The notes under the pieces: model-generated | Told to the model about the DNA's origin: nothing | Database searches by the model: none | Seen by the model: the letters and a program-made list of their open reading frames with translations, nothing else | Part shown: piece after piece, positions 7,862 through 17,081 of the stretch | Position numbering within the stretch: position 1 is the stretch's first letter | Layout of the letters: each line of letters begins with the position of its first letter | Origin: Lachnospiraceae bacterium | GTDB taxonomy: Bacteria; Bacillota; Clostridia; Lachnospirales; Lachnospiraceae | Direction: 5' to 3' | Assembly (NCBI GenBank): GCA_902363835.1 | Contig: CABJBM010000029.1 | Span: 1 to 64,000 of the forward strand | Length of the DNA stretch: 64,000 bases | Translations under genes and position numbers: made by a program

Positions 7862-9355
7862 ATGAATGTAGCATTAGAGTATGGACAGGGAACTGTAAAC
7901 GTCACATTGCCGGATACTGCGGATATTTTTATTCCGGGAGAGACCGTGGCTGATCCGTCCTATATTCCGGAGGATCAGCTGGTGGAGAAAACCCTTGAAT
8001 CACTCCGGAATCCCATGGGCATGGAGCCGCTTTCAAAGCTGGCTCATAAGGGCGCTAAAGTGACCATTGTATTTCCTGACAGAGTAAAGGGTGGAGAGCA
8101 GCCCACCTCTCACAGAAAGGTTTCCATTAAGCTGATTTTACAGGAGCTGTATGATGCGGGCGTTGAGAAGAAGGACATCCTTTTGATCTGCTCCAACGGC
8201 CTTCATAGAAAGAACACGGAGAAAGAGATCAGGGCAGTGTTAGGGGATGAGCTGTTTCATGAGTTCTGGTACACCCATCAGATCATCAACCATGACAGCG
8301 AGGATTATGATCATCTGGTGGATCTTGGGACAACGGACCGGGGCGATCCTGTTCTCATGAACAAATATGTGTATGACAGTGATGTGGCTATCCTCATCGG
8401 ACATACCCAGGGAAATCCATACGGCGGCTATTCCGGCGGCTATAAGCACTGCTCCACCGGAATCACCCACTGGCGCTCCATTGCCTCCCACCATGTGCCG
8501 GAGGTCATGCACCGGGCGGATTTCACTCCCGTAAGCGGCAAATCCCTTATGAGGACAAAGTTTGACGAGATCGGGCAGCATATGGAAAAATGCATGGGAA
8601 AGAAATTTTTCTGCTGTGATGCGGTCTTAGATACCAAGTCCCGCCAGATCGAGATCAACAGCGGATATGCGGCTGTGATGCAGCCTCATTCCTGGGTTAC
8701 GGCGGATAAACGGACTTATGTGCCATGGGCGGAAAAGAAATACGATGTGATGATTTTCGGAATGCCCCAGTTTTTCCATTACGGGGACGGAATGGGAACC
8801 AATCCCATCATGCTGATGCAGGCCATTTCAGCCCAGGTGATCCGTCATAAAAGGATCATGAGTGATAACTGCGTTATCATCTGCACCTCCGCCTGCAACG
8901 GGTATTTTCATGATGAACTGTGGCCTTATTTAAGAGAAATGTATGAGATGTTCCAGCACGATCAGATGAACACTCTGCCGGATATGAACCGTTACGGAGA
9001 GTATTTTGCCACTGATGAAGAATACATCAGAAAATACCGTTACTGCAATGCCTTTCATCCGTTCCACGGCTTTTCCATGATCAGCTGCGCCCATGTTGCT
9101 GAGATGAACACCTCTGCCATTTACTTATGCGGGGCACAGGAACCGGGATATGCCAGAGGCATGGGGCTAAAGACCAGAGCTACGGTAGAAGAAGCCCTGG
9201 CAGATGCTAAGAAGAAATTTGTGGGGCAAAATCCTAATATCCTGGTGCTGCCCCAGACCTTTAAGCTGAGCGCCGTTCATTTAATGATGAAGGGAGAAAC
9301 TCCTGGCGGCAAGGGACATGAGGACTGCGGCTGCATGGCCCATCATCATAGATAA
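7862..9355 (+). CDS. LarA-like nickel-pincer racemase/epimerase (DUF2088)
   Basis: 497-aa LarA superfamily protein. ATG 7862 has AAAAGGAG upstream, whereas the upstream in-frame extension crosses a hairpin. Family motifs include a phosphate/cofactor strand VTIVFPDRVKGG, a His in NGLHRKNTEKE and the diagnostic GGYSGGYKHCSTG segment whose Lys binds the nickel-pincer nucleotide in LarA. LarA racemises lactate; relatives racemise malate or epimerise sugar acids at the hydroxyl-bearing carbon. No larB, larC or larE is seen nearby, so cofactor supply must come from elsewhere. Being inside a sugar-phosphate operon, a 2-hydroxy-acid or sugar-acid substrate is more likely than lactate. Confidence 0.8.
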   Translation: MNVALEYGQGTVNVTLPDTADIFIPGETVADPSYIPEDQLVEKTLESLRNPMGMEPLSKLAHKGAKVTIVFPDRVKGGEQPTSHRKVSIKLILQELYDAGVEKKDILLICSNGLHRKNTEKEIRAVLGDELFHEFWYTHQIINHDSEDYDHLVDLGTTDRGDPVLMNKYVYDSDVAILIGHTQGNPYGGYSGGYKHCSTGITHWRSIASHHVPEVMHRADFTPVSGKSLMRTKFDEIGQHMEKCMGKKFFCCDAVLDTKSRQIEINSGYAAVMQPHSWVTADKRTYVPWAEKKYDVMIFGMPQFFHYGDGMGTNPIMLMQAISAQVIRHKRIMSDNCVIICTSACNGYFHDELWPYLREMYEMFQHDQMNTLPDMNRYGEYFATDEEYIRKYRYCNAFHPFHGFSMISCAHVAEMNTSAIYLCGAQEPGYARGMGLKTRATVEEALADAKKKFVGQNPNILVLPQTFKLSAVHLMMKGETPGGKGHEDCGCMAHHHR

Positions 9356-9368
9356 GGGGGGAATTTAC

Positions 9369-10190
9369 ATGGGGCATGAATATTATGAATACGATAAAGA
9401 AGCACTTTTGAAAAGTCCCAGGATCAAACTGTTTTGTATGAAGGATAACAATGCAGTATTCCGGCAGATGGCCGAACAGATGGCAAAGGAGATAAAAAGC
9501 CATAATTCCAGGGAAGAAAGAACCGTTTTCATCTGCCCGGTAGGGCCTGTGGGACAGTATCCTTACTTTGTGGATATGGTGAATGAGGAAAATATAAGCT
9601 TAAAGAATGTCTGGTTCATCAATATGGATGAATACCTGGATGAAGAAAAAAAGTGGATTCCCACAGATCATCCCTTAAGCTTTCGGGGATTTATGGACAG
9701 AAACGTTTATTCCAGAATCAGGCCTGAGCTTTTGATGCCAGAAGAGCAGAGGATTTTCCCAGACCCGGACAACCTCTCTTACATTCCTGAGCTGATTGAA
9801 AGGCTTGGAGGTGTGGACATGGTCTTTGGAGGCATTGGCATTAATGGCCATGTGGCATTTAATGAAGCGGATGGAACCTTAAGCGGGGAGGAATTTCTGG
9901 CCCAGAAAACCAGGGTTTTAAAAATAAGCCCGGAAACAAGGGCTGCCAATGCCATCGGCGATTTTAACGGGGCGTTGGAGGATATGCCGTCTTACTGTGT
10001 CACAGTGGGAATCCATGAGATTGCACATGCGGGAAAGATCCGCCTGGGTTGTTTCCGCAGCTGGCACAGGGCAGTGGTACGCAGGGCCGGATATTGCCAG
10101 CCCACCCCGGAATTCCCTGTAAGCCTTTTGCAGAACCATCCGGATATCACCCTTACGTTTACAGAATACGTAGCAGCCTTAACCGACTGA
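9369..10190 (+). CDS. Glucosamine-6-phosphate deaminase family protein (NagB-like)
   Basis: 273-aa NagB/RpiA-fold protein with a strong AAGGGGGGAA site before ATG 9369. The active-site strand INMDEYLD and the loop GIGINGHVAFNEADG are present; the position held by Asp141 in E. coli NagB is Asn here, as I recall for several Gram-positive relatives. The C-terminus (SWHRAVVRRAGY, EFPVSLLQNHPD) belongs to a NagB-like subfamily. Predicted role: deamination and isomerisation of an amino-sugar phosphate to a ketose phosphate plus ammonia. Its position before the aldolase and isomerase genes, with nagA at 17855, supports amino-sugar use; exact substrate uncertain. Confidence 0.82.
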   Translation: MGHEYYEYDKEALLKSPRIKLFCMKDNNAVFRQMAEQMAKEIKSHNSREERTVFICPVGPVGQYPYFVDMVNEENISLKNVWFINMDEYLDEEKKWIPTDHPLSFRGFMDRNVYSRIRPELLMPEEQRIFPDPDNLSYIPELIERLGGVDMVFGGIGINGHVAFNEADGTLSGEEFLAQKTRVLKISPETRAANAIGDFNGALEDMPSYCVTVGIHEIAHAGKIRLGCFRSWHRAVVRRAGYCQPTPEFPVSLLQNHPDITLTFTEYVAALTD

Positions 10191-10218
10191 CCATCATTTA
10201 AGACAGGAGAAATGAAAG

Positions 10219-11382
10219 ATGAGCTTAATACCATTGAGACCTCTGATGGAGGCCTCCATAAAATATGGCTTTGGTCAGGGCGGCTTTAACGTAAATGCAG
10301 TTGCCCAGGCAAAGGCAGTTATTGAAGTACACGAGATGTTCCGTTCCCCTGCTGTTTTGCAGGGGGCGGATCTGGCAAATGGATTTATGGGAGGAAGGGC
10401 TGACTTTTTAAATGCAACCCTGGAGGATAAAAAGGCCGGGGCAAAGAACATTGGAAATGCGGTAAAAACATACGGCCTGGATTCTGAAATCCCCATTGTC
10501 CTCCATTTAGACCACGGCAGAGATTTTGATTCCTGTGTGGCTGCTGTTGAAGGGGGATATACTTCCGTTATGATCGACGGTTCTTCCCTGCCATTTAAGG
10601 AAAATGTGGAGCTTACCAGGGAAGTGGTCAAGTATGCCCATGGCAGGGGAGTCAGCGTAGAAGGAGAGCTGGGAGTGCTGGCCGGCGTGGAGGATCACGT
10701 ATTTTCTCATTCTTCCACCTATACAAATCCATTGGATGCAGTGGAATTCTTCCAAAAAACCGGCGTGGATGCCCTGGCAATTTCCTATGGAACCATGCAC
10801 GGAGCATCAAAGGGAAAGGATGTAAAGCTGCGCAGGGAGATTGTCATTGCAATCAGGGAATGCATGAATCATCTGGGAATTTTCGGCGCTCTGGTTTCCC
10901 ATGGCTCTTCCACTGTGCCTAAATACATTGTGGATGAGATCAACAGCCTTGGAGGAACGCTTACCAATACCGAAGGCATTTCCATGGAACAGCTTACGGC
11001 AGCCATTGGAGCCGGGATCAATAAGATCAATGTGGATACGGATATCCGTCTGGCCGTTACCCGGAACATGAAGGAATTCTTTGAGAAATATCCGGAAAAA
11101 AGGAACAGCGGATCAATCGGCGCCATTTATGAGAGGCTGGAGGCAAAGAAGGAAGTTTTTGATCCCAGGGTGTTCCTGCCTCCCATTATGGATACGGTGA
11201 TGTACGGAACCATTCCCGATGAGGATGTAGCAGCCATTGTGGACTGTGTGGAACGGGGAGCAAAGGAAGTGGTGGGAACCCTGATTGTAAAGTTTGGCTC
11301 CTATGGAAAGGCTCCTCTGGTCGAGAGCGTGACTCTTGATGAGATGGCGGAGCGTTATAAGAAAATTGATAAATGGCTGTAA
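10219..11382 (+). CDS. Class II fructose-bisphosphate aldolase family protein
   Basis: 387-aa zinc aldolase, longer than the usual 280-350. Visible motifs: GFNVNAVAQ, the zinc-ligand strand LHLDHGRDFD, GYTSVMIDGSS, EGELGVLAG, AISYGTMHG and ALVSHGSSTVP for the later His, then GINKINVDTDIRLA for phosphate binding. It would cleave fructose-1,6-bisphosphate or a related ketose bisphosphate to triose phosphates in the cytoplasm. An ACAGGAG site precedes ATG 10219. It completes, with the phosphofructokinase, isomerase and triose-phosphate isomerase genes, an upper-glycolysis set in one operon. Confidence 0.88.
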   Translation: MSLIPLRPLMEASIKYGFGQGGFNVNAVAQAKAVIEVHEMFRSPAVLQGADLANGFMGGRADFLNATLEDKKAGAKNIGNAVKTYGLDSEIPIVLHLDHGRDFDSCVAAVEGGYTSVMIDGSSLPFKENVELTREVVKYAHGRGVSVEGELGVLAGVEDHVFSHSSTYTNPLDAVEFFQKTGVDALAISYGTMHGASKGKDVKLRREIVIAIRECMNHLGIFGALVSHGSSTVPKYIVDEINSLGGTLTNTEGISMEQLTAAIGAGINKINVDTDIRLAVTRNMKEFFEKYPEKRNSGSIGAIYERLEAKKEVFDPRVFLPPIMDTVMYGTIPDEDVAAIVDCVERGAKEVVGTLIVKFGSYGKAPLVESVTLDEMAERYKKIDKWL

Positions 11383-11438
11383 AGAAAAGCCGGTTCAGAG
11401 AAATTTCTGGATCGGCCTTTTTGAAATGGAGGAAAAAC

Positions 11439-12701
11439 ATGAACGTTACCATTGATTTGAAAAAAGCAGAAACATATTTTTCAGAGGAAGATTTTAAGGG
11501 AAACCGGGAAAAGGCAGGAGAGGCCTTATGCAGGCTGCTTACCATGGAAGACCATGATCAGGTTCTGGGCTGGACTTCCCCATGTGCATCAAGGGAGGAA
11601 CTGGAAATAATAAAGGAAAAGGCAGAGGAGATTAAAAAAGAGGGAGACCTCTTTGTCCTTGTGGGAGTAGGAGGCTCCAATCAGGCTGCCAGGGCCATGA
11701 TCGACGCCCTGGCAGACGGGCAGGGACCGGAGGTCCTTTATATGGGAAATACTCTGTCAGCCCATTCTGTCAGCAAAATGCTGAAGCGAATGGAGGGACG
11801 GAACGTCTATATCAATGTCATTGCTAAAAACTTTGAGACACTGGAACCGGGCAGTCATTTCCGTATTCTGCGCCAGTGGATGAAGAAAAGGTATGGAAGA
11901 GAAGAGATGGCAAAGCGGATCATTGTGACCGGCACAAAGGGTTCCCGGCTGGAGGAGATCGCAAAAGAAAACGGTTACCTGTTTCTTTCCTTCCCTTCAT
12001 CAGTGGGAGGCAGGTACTCCGCATTTTCTCCTGTCTGCCTGCTGCCAATTGGGGCAGCAGGGCTTAATCTGGATAAGTACCTTGCAGGGATGGAGAGGGC
12101 CGCAGAGGATTGCCGGGTCAATCCATCTTCCAACCCGGCGGCACTTTATGGGGCGGCCAGAAACCTGCTGTATGGAAAGGGATATGATATTGAGATGCTG
12201 GTGTCATTTGAGCCCCGGTATTCCTGTCTGGCAAAATGGTGGGTACAGCTTTTTGGAGAAAGCGAGGGAAAGGAAAAGAAAGGGATCTTTCCTTCCTCTG
12301 CAATTTATTCCGAGGATTTACATTCCATCGGACAGTATATGCAGGAGGGAAGGCGCAATCTGATAGAAACCTTTGTATCAGTGGAAGATCCCGGTGCAAG
12401 GGCGGTGATTGAGCCTGATCCGGAATTCAGGGATGGATTTGATTATCTGGATGGCATGGATTTTGACCAGATAAACAAGGCGGCTGAGGAGGCCACACTG
12501 AATGCCCATTGGAAGGGGGGAGTGCCCTGTATCCGGTTCCTGACAAAAACAATGTCAGAAGAAACCTTTGGAGAACTGTTTTACTATTTTATGACGGCAT
12601 GCGCGGTGTCGGGAACCATGATGAACATCAACCCCTTTGATCAGGAAGGGGTAGAGGAATATAAGAGGAGCATGTTTGCCGCCCTGGGAAAAAAGGTATG
12701 A
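11439..12701 (+). CDS. Glucose-6-phosphate isomerase family protein (divergent)
   Basis: 420-aa PGI-family protein; GGAGG sits 7 bp before ATG 11439, while the open frame begins 66 bp earlier inside the aldolase gene. Both family signatures are present in altered form: VGVGGSNQAARAMIDAL for the first SIS half, GGRYSAFSPVCLLPIG for the second, and IYSEDLHSIGQYMQEG near the active site. It would isomerise an aldose-6-phosphate and ketose-6-phosphate. The signature changes and operon context suggest a pathway-specific paralogue rather than the housekeeping enzyme. It is the last gene before the ABC importer. Confidence 0.87.
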   Translation: MNVTIDLKKAETYFSEEDFKGNREKAGEALCRLLTMEDHDQVLGWTSPCASREELEIIKEKAEEIKKEGDLFVLVGVGGSNQAARAMIDALADGQGPEVLYMGNTLSAHSVSKMLKRMEGRNVYINVIAKNFETLEPGSHFRILRQWMKKRYGREEMAKRIIVTGTKGSRLEEIAKENGYLFLSFPSSVGGRYSAFSPVCLLPIGAAGLNLDKYLAGMERAAEDCRVNPSSNPAALYGAARNLLYGKGYDIEMLVSFEPRYSCLAKWWVQLFGESEGKEKKGIFPSSAIYSEDLHSIGQYMQEGRRNLIETFVSVEDPGARAVIEPDPEFRDGFDYLDGMDFDQINKAAEEATLNAHWKGGVPCIRFLTKTMSEETFGELFYYFMTACAVSGTMMNINPFDQEGVEEYKRSMFAALGKKV

Positions 12702-12780
12702 TAAAAAATCCCCCTCCCCAGACCTTTCTTTTAGGTGTAAACTACAGGTAATCAATACATTACAAAGAACAGAGAGGGAA

Positions 12781-13578
12781 ATGGTGAGCATGAGCAGTAA
12801 AAAAAAGAACAGTATGTTAAACCGCATTCCTGCAAAGCTGTGGATGCTGCTGTCGGTCCTGGCGGCGTTTCTGCTATGGATATTCATTGCATCTACGGAT
12901 GCGGGGGGAGTCATCTTTGCAAAGCCGTGGGAAGTAGTATCCAAACTGGTGGGAAAGCTTCAGGACGGGACCTTGTGGCCCCACATTACCATCAGCCTCT
13001 TCCGGGTGATCGCAGGTTTTCTCTGCGGCTTTATCGCGTCCATTCCCATTGCATTTCTCATGGGCTGGTACGCGCCGTTTCGGAATCTGGTGGCACCCTG
13101 GATTCAGTTTGTGCGAAATATTCCGCCCCTGGCCTATATTCCCCTTGTCATTGCCGGAGCCGGAGTGGGGGAAAAGGCAAAGATCATTGTAATATTTATT
13201 GCTTCCTTTCTTGTGCTGGTGGTCACCATTTATCAGGGCGTCTGCAATGTGGATGTGACATTGATTAAGGCGGCAAAGGTGCTGGGGGCGACTGACCGGG
13301 ATATATTCTTTCAGATAGTCATACCGGCTTCCACTCCCTTTATCCTGGTAGGAGCCAGGCTGGGGCTTTCCGCTTCTTTAACCACCTTGGTGGCGGCGGA
13401 GCTGACAGGGGCATCTAAAGGACTTGGAATGATGATCCAAAAGGCCCAGGGCTATTATGATATGGCCACAGTACTTATGGGAATTCTCATCATTGGCGTG
13501 ATTGGCCTTACCTTTGAACAGATTGTACGATACTTGGAAAGGAAGTTGACCGGATGGCAGGAGACAATGCAGCAGTAA
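12781..13578 (+). CDS. ABC transporter permease, NitT/TauT (SsuC) family
   Basis: 265-aa inner-membrane permease of the sulfonate/nitrate/taurine import family. Start choice among ATG 12781, GTG 12784 and ATG 12790 is uncertain; GAGAGGG lies at 12772-12778. A first membrane segment spans residues about 20-40 and four or five follow. The cytoplasmic EAA loop (LIKAAKVLGATDRDIFFQIVIP) contacts the ATPase. The gene overlaps the following ATPase gene by 25 bp, so they are translationally coupled. Import of a small sulfonate, or of another NitT/TauT-type solute, is likely; substrate not readable. Confidence 0.9.
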   Translation: MVSMSSKKKNSMLNRIPAKLWMLLSVLAAFLLWIFIASTDAGGVIFAKPWEVVSKLVGKLQDGTLWPHITISLFRVIAGFLCGFIASIPIAFLMGWYAPFRNLVAPWIQFVRNIPPLAYIPLVIAGAGVGEKAKIIVIFIASFLVLVVTIYQGVCNVDVTLIKAAKVLGATDRDIFFQIVIPASTPFILVGARLGLSASLTTLVAAELTGASKGLGMMIQKAQGYYDMATVLMGILIIGVIGLTFEQIVRYLERKLTGWQETMQQ

Positions 13579-14345
13579 AAGTAAAAATTGATCATGTTGT
13601 AAAAACATATAATACCCGCAAGGGAGAGATGACGGCCTTAAACGGAGTCAGCCTTGACATAAAGGAAAATGAGTTCATCTGTGTGGTAGGCCCGTCAGGC
13701 TGCGGAAAGTCAACTCTGCTTAACATCATTGCCGGGCTTTTAGAGCCTACGTCGGGAAATGTATACGTGGAGGGCAAGGCAGTGGAAGGGCCGGGGCCGG
13801 AGCGGGGAGTGGTGTTCCAGCAGTATGCCTTATTTCCCTGGCTGACAGTACTTAAAAATGTGGAATTCGGGCTGAAGCTTAAGGGAATTAAAGGGGATAA
13901 GGCCAGGGAAGAAGCCATGAAATATTTAAGAATGGTGGATTTAGAACCATTTGCAGGCGCCTATCCAAAGGAATTGTCCGGCGGCATGAAGCAGAGGGTT
14001 GCCATAGCCAGAGCCTATGCGGTAAATCCCCAGGTGCTTCTCATGGATGAGCCTTTTGGAGCCTTAGACGCCCAGACCAGGACCCAGCTTCAGTCAGAGC
14101 TTTTAAACACCTGGGAAAAAGAGCGCAAAACCTGCTTTTTTATCACTCATGATGTGGACGAGGCCATTATCCTGGCTCAAAAAGTAATCATTATGAGCGC
14201 CAGACCAGGACGAATCAAGGAAATTGTGGATATTGGAATCCCATATCCCAGAACCCAGGAAACAAAAATGACGCCGGAATTTTTAGAATTAAAAAATTAT
14301 ATATGGTCCCAGGTGTATCAGGAATATCTGGAGATCAGAAAATAG
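13554..14345 (+). CDS. ABC transporter ATP-binding protein, NitT/TauT (SsuB) family
   Basis: 263-aa ATPase that powers the preceding permease. Walker A GPSGCGKST, Q-loop VVFQQYALFPW, signature LSGGMKQRVAIARA, Walker B VLLMDEPFGALD and the switch His in FITHDVDEA are complete. The sequence FQQYALFPWLTVLKNVEFG and the DEPFGALDAQTR segment are characteristic of the SsuB/TauB group. It overlaps the permease end and is followed 12 bp later by the binding-protein gene, giving an order permease-ATPase-binding protein. Confidence 0.93.
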   Translation: MAGDNAAVKVKIDHVVKTYNTRKGEMTALNGVSLDIKENEFICVVGPSGCGKSTLLNIIAGLLEPTSGNVYVEGKAVEGPGPERGVVFQQYALFPWLTVLKNVEFGLKLKGIKGDKAREEAMKYLRMVDLEPFAGAYPKELSGGMKQRVAIARAYAVNPQVLLMDEPFGALDAQTRTQLQSELLNTWEKERKTCFFITHDVDEAIILAQKVIIMSARPGRIKEIVDIGIPYPRTQETKMTPEFLELKNYIWSQVYQEYLEIRK

Positions 14346-14357
14346 GAGGAGAAAAGA

Positions 14358-15467
14358 ATGAAAAAAAGAATTTCGTTACTTATGGGGATGGTAATGACGG
14401 CAGCGGCTCTGACCGCATGCACCGGCGGAGCAAAGACGCCTGCAACTACGGCGGCACAGACAAAAGCAGAGGAGACGAAAGGGGAGGAGACTAAAACAGA
14501 AGAAACCAAAGCAGAAGAAACAAAGGCAGCGGAAACCAAAGCTCAGGAGATCACAAAGCTCCGGGTCGCCTATATGCCTAATATGGGAAGCGCTTCTCTG
14601 GCTGTTACGGCAAGGGAGAAAGGTTATTTTAAGGAAATGGGCCTGGAAGTGGAGATGGTGGAATTCCAGGGAGGGCCTGCGGAAATAGCAGCCATGGCTT
14701 CCGGTGATATTGATATTTCCCAGATAGGACACGGAGCCCATGCTCTCTGTGCATCAGGGGAAGCGGTGATCTTCCAGATTGACTGCACCAGCCTGGCCGA
14801 TGCCGTTATCGGCAACAAAGCAAAAGGGATCAACACCATTGAAGATTTAAAGGGCAAGAAAGTGGCTGTTACCAGCGGTACGTCTGCGGAAATCATTCTG
14901 AACCTGGCTCTTAAGTCCAAGGGAATGACTACAGATGATGTGGAACTGGTGGAAATGGATGCCAACGGCACCGTATCTGCCGTAATCAGCGGCAATGTGG
15001 ATGCATGTGCCACCTGGTCTCCGGGAACCGGAACCATCATGAAAGCCCTTGGAGACAATGGAATCATGCTGGCAAATAATCAGGATTATTTAGATCAGGT
15101 CACATTTCCTTCCAGCTTTATAACCACACAGAAATATGCTGATTCCAACCATGATGTTTTGGTACGTTTTGCAAGAGCCCTTCAAAAAGCCGGGGATTAC
15201 CGGGCGGAGCATATTGATGAGATTGCAAAGCTGGTAGCAAAACAGTGTGAGGTTGATGAAGCCACTATGCTGGCAACCACCCAGGAAGGAAACTGGCTGA
15301 CAGGAGAATTTATTGGAAAAGCCCTGGCGGACGGAACCATTAAATCCTATTACGAGAACCAGCAGAAGGTGTTCTTGGATGCAGGCCGTTTAAGCCAGCC
15401 GGTAGATGTAAACAATTATGTTCTCTTTGATATCATGCAGGAAGCATATGACGAAAACCACAAATAA
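14358..15467 (+). CDS. NitT/TauT-type ABC substrate-binding lipoprotein
   Basis: 369-aa lipoprotein with TAGGAGGAG before the ATG. The signal ends in a lipobox LTAC, so the protein is tethered outside the membrane. Residues about 35-65 are a repeated ETK-rich spacer with five near-copies. The mature domain is SsuA/NMT1-like: LRVAYMPNMGSASLAV, REKGYFKEMGLEVEMV and GDIDISQIGHGAH. It delivers its ligand to the permease and ATPase encoded just upstream. Sulfonates, nitrate-like anions or pyrimidine precursors are known ligands of the fold; the nearby TauE genes favour an organosulfur ligand, as inference. Confidence 0.9.
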   Translation: MKKRISLLMGMVMTAAALTACTGGAKTPATTAAQTKAEETKGEETKTEETKAEETKAAETKAQEITKLRVAYMPNMGSASLAVTAREKGYFKEMGLEVEMVEFQGGPAEIAAMASGDIDISQIGHGAHALCASGEAVIFQIDCTSLADAVIGNKAKGINTIEDLKGKKVAVTSGTSAEIILNLALKSKGMTTDDVELVEMDANGTVSAVISGNVDACATWSPGTGTIMKALGDNGIMLANNQDYLDQVTFPSSFITTQKYADSNHDVLVRFARALQKAGDYRAEHIDEIAKLVAKQCEVDEATMLATTQEGNWLTGEFIGKALADGTIKSYYENQQKVFLDAGRLSQPVDVNNYVLFDIMQEAYDENHK

Positions 15468-15484
15468 TATGGAACTATGATTTT

Positions 15485-15522
15485 AAATGGAGGTATCCGG
15501 GAATAAAAGGACACCTCCATTT
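15485..15522 (+). terminator. Possible terminator hairpin after the binding-protein gene
   Basis: A 10-bp perfect stem (15485-15494 with 15513-15522) has an 18-nt loop but no following T-run, so it may be an mRNA-stabilising hairpin or weak terminator. Confidence 0.4.
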
Positions 15523-15561
15523 GCGGCGCTTAAAGATTAAGAATGATTCAGGGGGAAAGCC

Positions 15562-17067
15562 ATGCTGTTTGTTGTTTTATTTTTTATTTTATCCTCCTCT
15601 ATAGCGATTTTTTTCCTTAGAAGGGATAAACAGACCAGGCTGATGCTGGGGCTTTGTGTCAGCTTTGTCTGCATGTTTATCGGAATCATCATTTACCTGT
15701 CAAAGACAGGAGGATTGCAGACCGGTCAGAAGTTTTTCCTGTTTTTTGATCTCAGGGTTCAAAGGAAACTGTCATATATGATATTTCCCTTAAAAAAGCT
15801 GGGATATATGATCGCTATGGGAAGAACCCTGTTCCCGGGCTTTCTGCTTATGCTGGCCTTTGATTATTCCATGATCCCCTGGATCCTGCGGAGCAAATCC
15901 AAACATATCCTGATTATGATCCTGCCCTGTATAACACTGGTTCTTTATTATCCTTCCCTGTTTTTAGGGCTGGCAAAGTGGGGGAAATGGCTGCAGTTTT
16001 TTGTTATTAATTTCACGATTATGTGGATCGCCTGTTATCTGGCAGCTGCTTTATGGCTGCTGCTGAATGAGTACAAAAGCATTACCATCCCTTACTGCAA
16101 AAGGCAGTTCCGCTATATTATGGTCTTTCTGATCTGTATTGGAATCATGTACTGCTTTTATTTCCGCCAGGATCCCATTCAGGTATATCAAATGTATTCC
16201 GCAGAGTATATGCGATATGGCGGGCTTCTTTATTCCACAACGGCAAGTGGCGCTGTCAGCCGGTGGATGGTGCTGTCCGTGTTTACCACTTTGTTTGGAA
16301 TTCTGGGATTTTTAAGTCTCAAATCCTATTCTATCATGGAGCATGAGGAGACCAGGGGGGATGTGATCATCCAGAAGAAAATGGATATGGCCAGCAAGGG
16401 CCTTTCCGTATTTGTCCATGGAATGAAAAACCAGCTTCTGTCCAACCGGGTTCTTCAGGAAAGGCTACGGGGCGAGCTGGAAAAGGAGGATCCTGATAAG
16501 AAGAAGCTTCTGGAATATTCCCATATGCTTGAAACCATCAATGAGAATATGATAAACCGGATGGAGGAATTATATAAAAGCATTAAGTCCAATTACATGA
16601 CCCTGGTACCAACGGAAACCTCAGAGGTGGTCCTCAGGGTTCTGGACCGCTTTCATGAGAAATATCCGGATGCAGCGGTGGAAACGGTAATAGAGGCCAG
16701 AACCCTGATCCTGGCAGATGCCGTTCATTTAAGCGAAGCCCTGTACAATCTTGCAATCAATGGATATGAAAGCATTCTGGAAGCCGGCAGGCAGGAAAAG
16801 AGCTTAAGCATAAAGGTGCGCCATGAGCGGCTGTATGTGACCTTTGAAATCCGGGATAACGGCAGAGGCATGTCCAGACAGGTCCAGAAAAAAATATTTG
16901 ATCCGTTCTATACCAGCAAGAATACCAATAATAACTGGGGCCTGGGGCTTTATTATGTGAGGCAGATCATAAAGAACCATTTTGGAATGCTGAGGCTGGA
17001 AAGCACGGAGGGAGAAGGGACAACCTTTTTTGTGGCCATACCCAAATGCAAGATCCAGGATGATTGA
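15562..17067 (+). CDS. Membrane sensor histidine kinase
   Basis: 501-aa kinase. The first 260 residues carry about seven hydrophobic segments, giving a mostly membrane-embedded sensor without a large outside domain. The probable phosphoacceptor is the His in FVHGMKNQLLSN, an HxMKNQ-type box like those of sporulation/citrate-type kinases. The ATPase domain has the N-box LYNLAINGYES, G1 RDNGRGM and G2 NWGLGLYYV. An AGGGGG site precedes the ATG. The response regulator gene begins 14 bp after its stop. Located between an ABC importer and nagA, it may sense envelope state or import of the ligand; the signal is unknown. Confidence 0.88.
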   Translation: MLFVVLFFILSSSIAIFFLRRDKQTRLMLGLCVSFVCMFIGIIIYLSKTGGLQTGQKFFLFFDLRVQRKLSYMIFPLKKLGYMIAMGRTLFPGFLLMLAFDYSMIPWILRSKSKHILIMILPCITLVLYYPSLFLGLAKWGKWLQFFVINFTIMWIACYLAAALWLLLNEYKSITIPYCKRQFRYIMVFLICIGIMYCFYFRQDPIQVYQMYSAEYMRYGGLLYSTTASGAVSRWMVLSVFTTLFGILGFLSLKSYSIMEHEETRGDVIIQKKMDMASKGLSVFVHGMKNQLLSNRVLQERLRGELEKEDPDKKKLLEYSHMLETINENMINRMEELYKSIKSNYMTLVPTETSEVVLRVLDRFHEKYPDAAVETVIEARTLILADAVHLSEALYNLAINGYESILEAGRQEKSLSIKVRHERLYVTFEIRDNGRGMSRQVQKKIFDPFYTSKNTNNNWGLGLYYVRQIIKNHFGMLRLESTEGEGTTFFVAIPKCKIQDD

Positions 17068-17081
17068 GAAAGGGGAATAAG

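Noticed and set aside
9810..9870. Asn at the catalytic Asp position of NagB as evidence for loss of activity
   Set aside because: Gram-positive NagB relatives commonly have NGH in this motif as I recall, so it was not scored as a finding.
9369..10190. Suspected frameshift in the C-terminus of the NagB-like gene
   Set aside because: The Arg/Trp-rich segment SWHRAVVRRAGY fits a known NagB-like subfamily and the following EFPVSLLQ motif is in frame.
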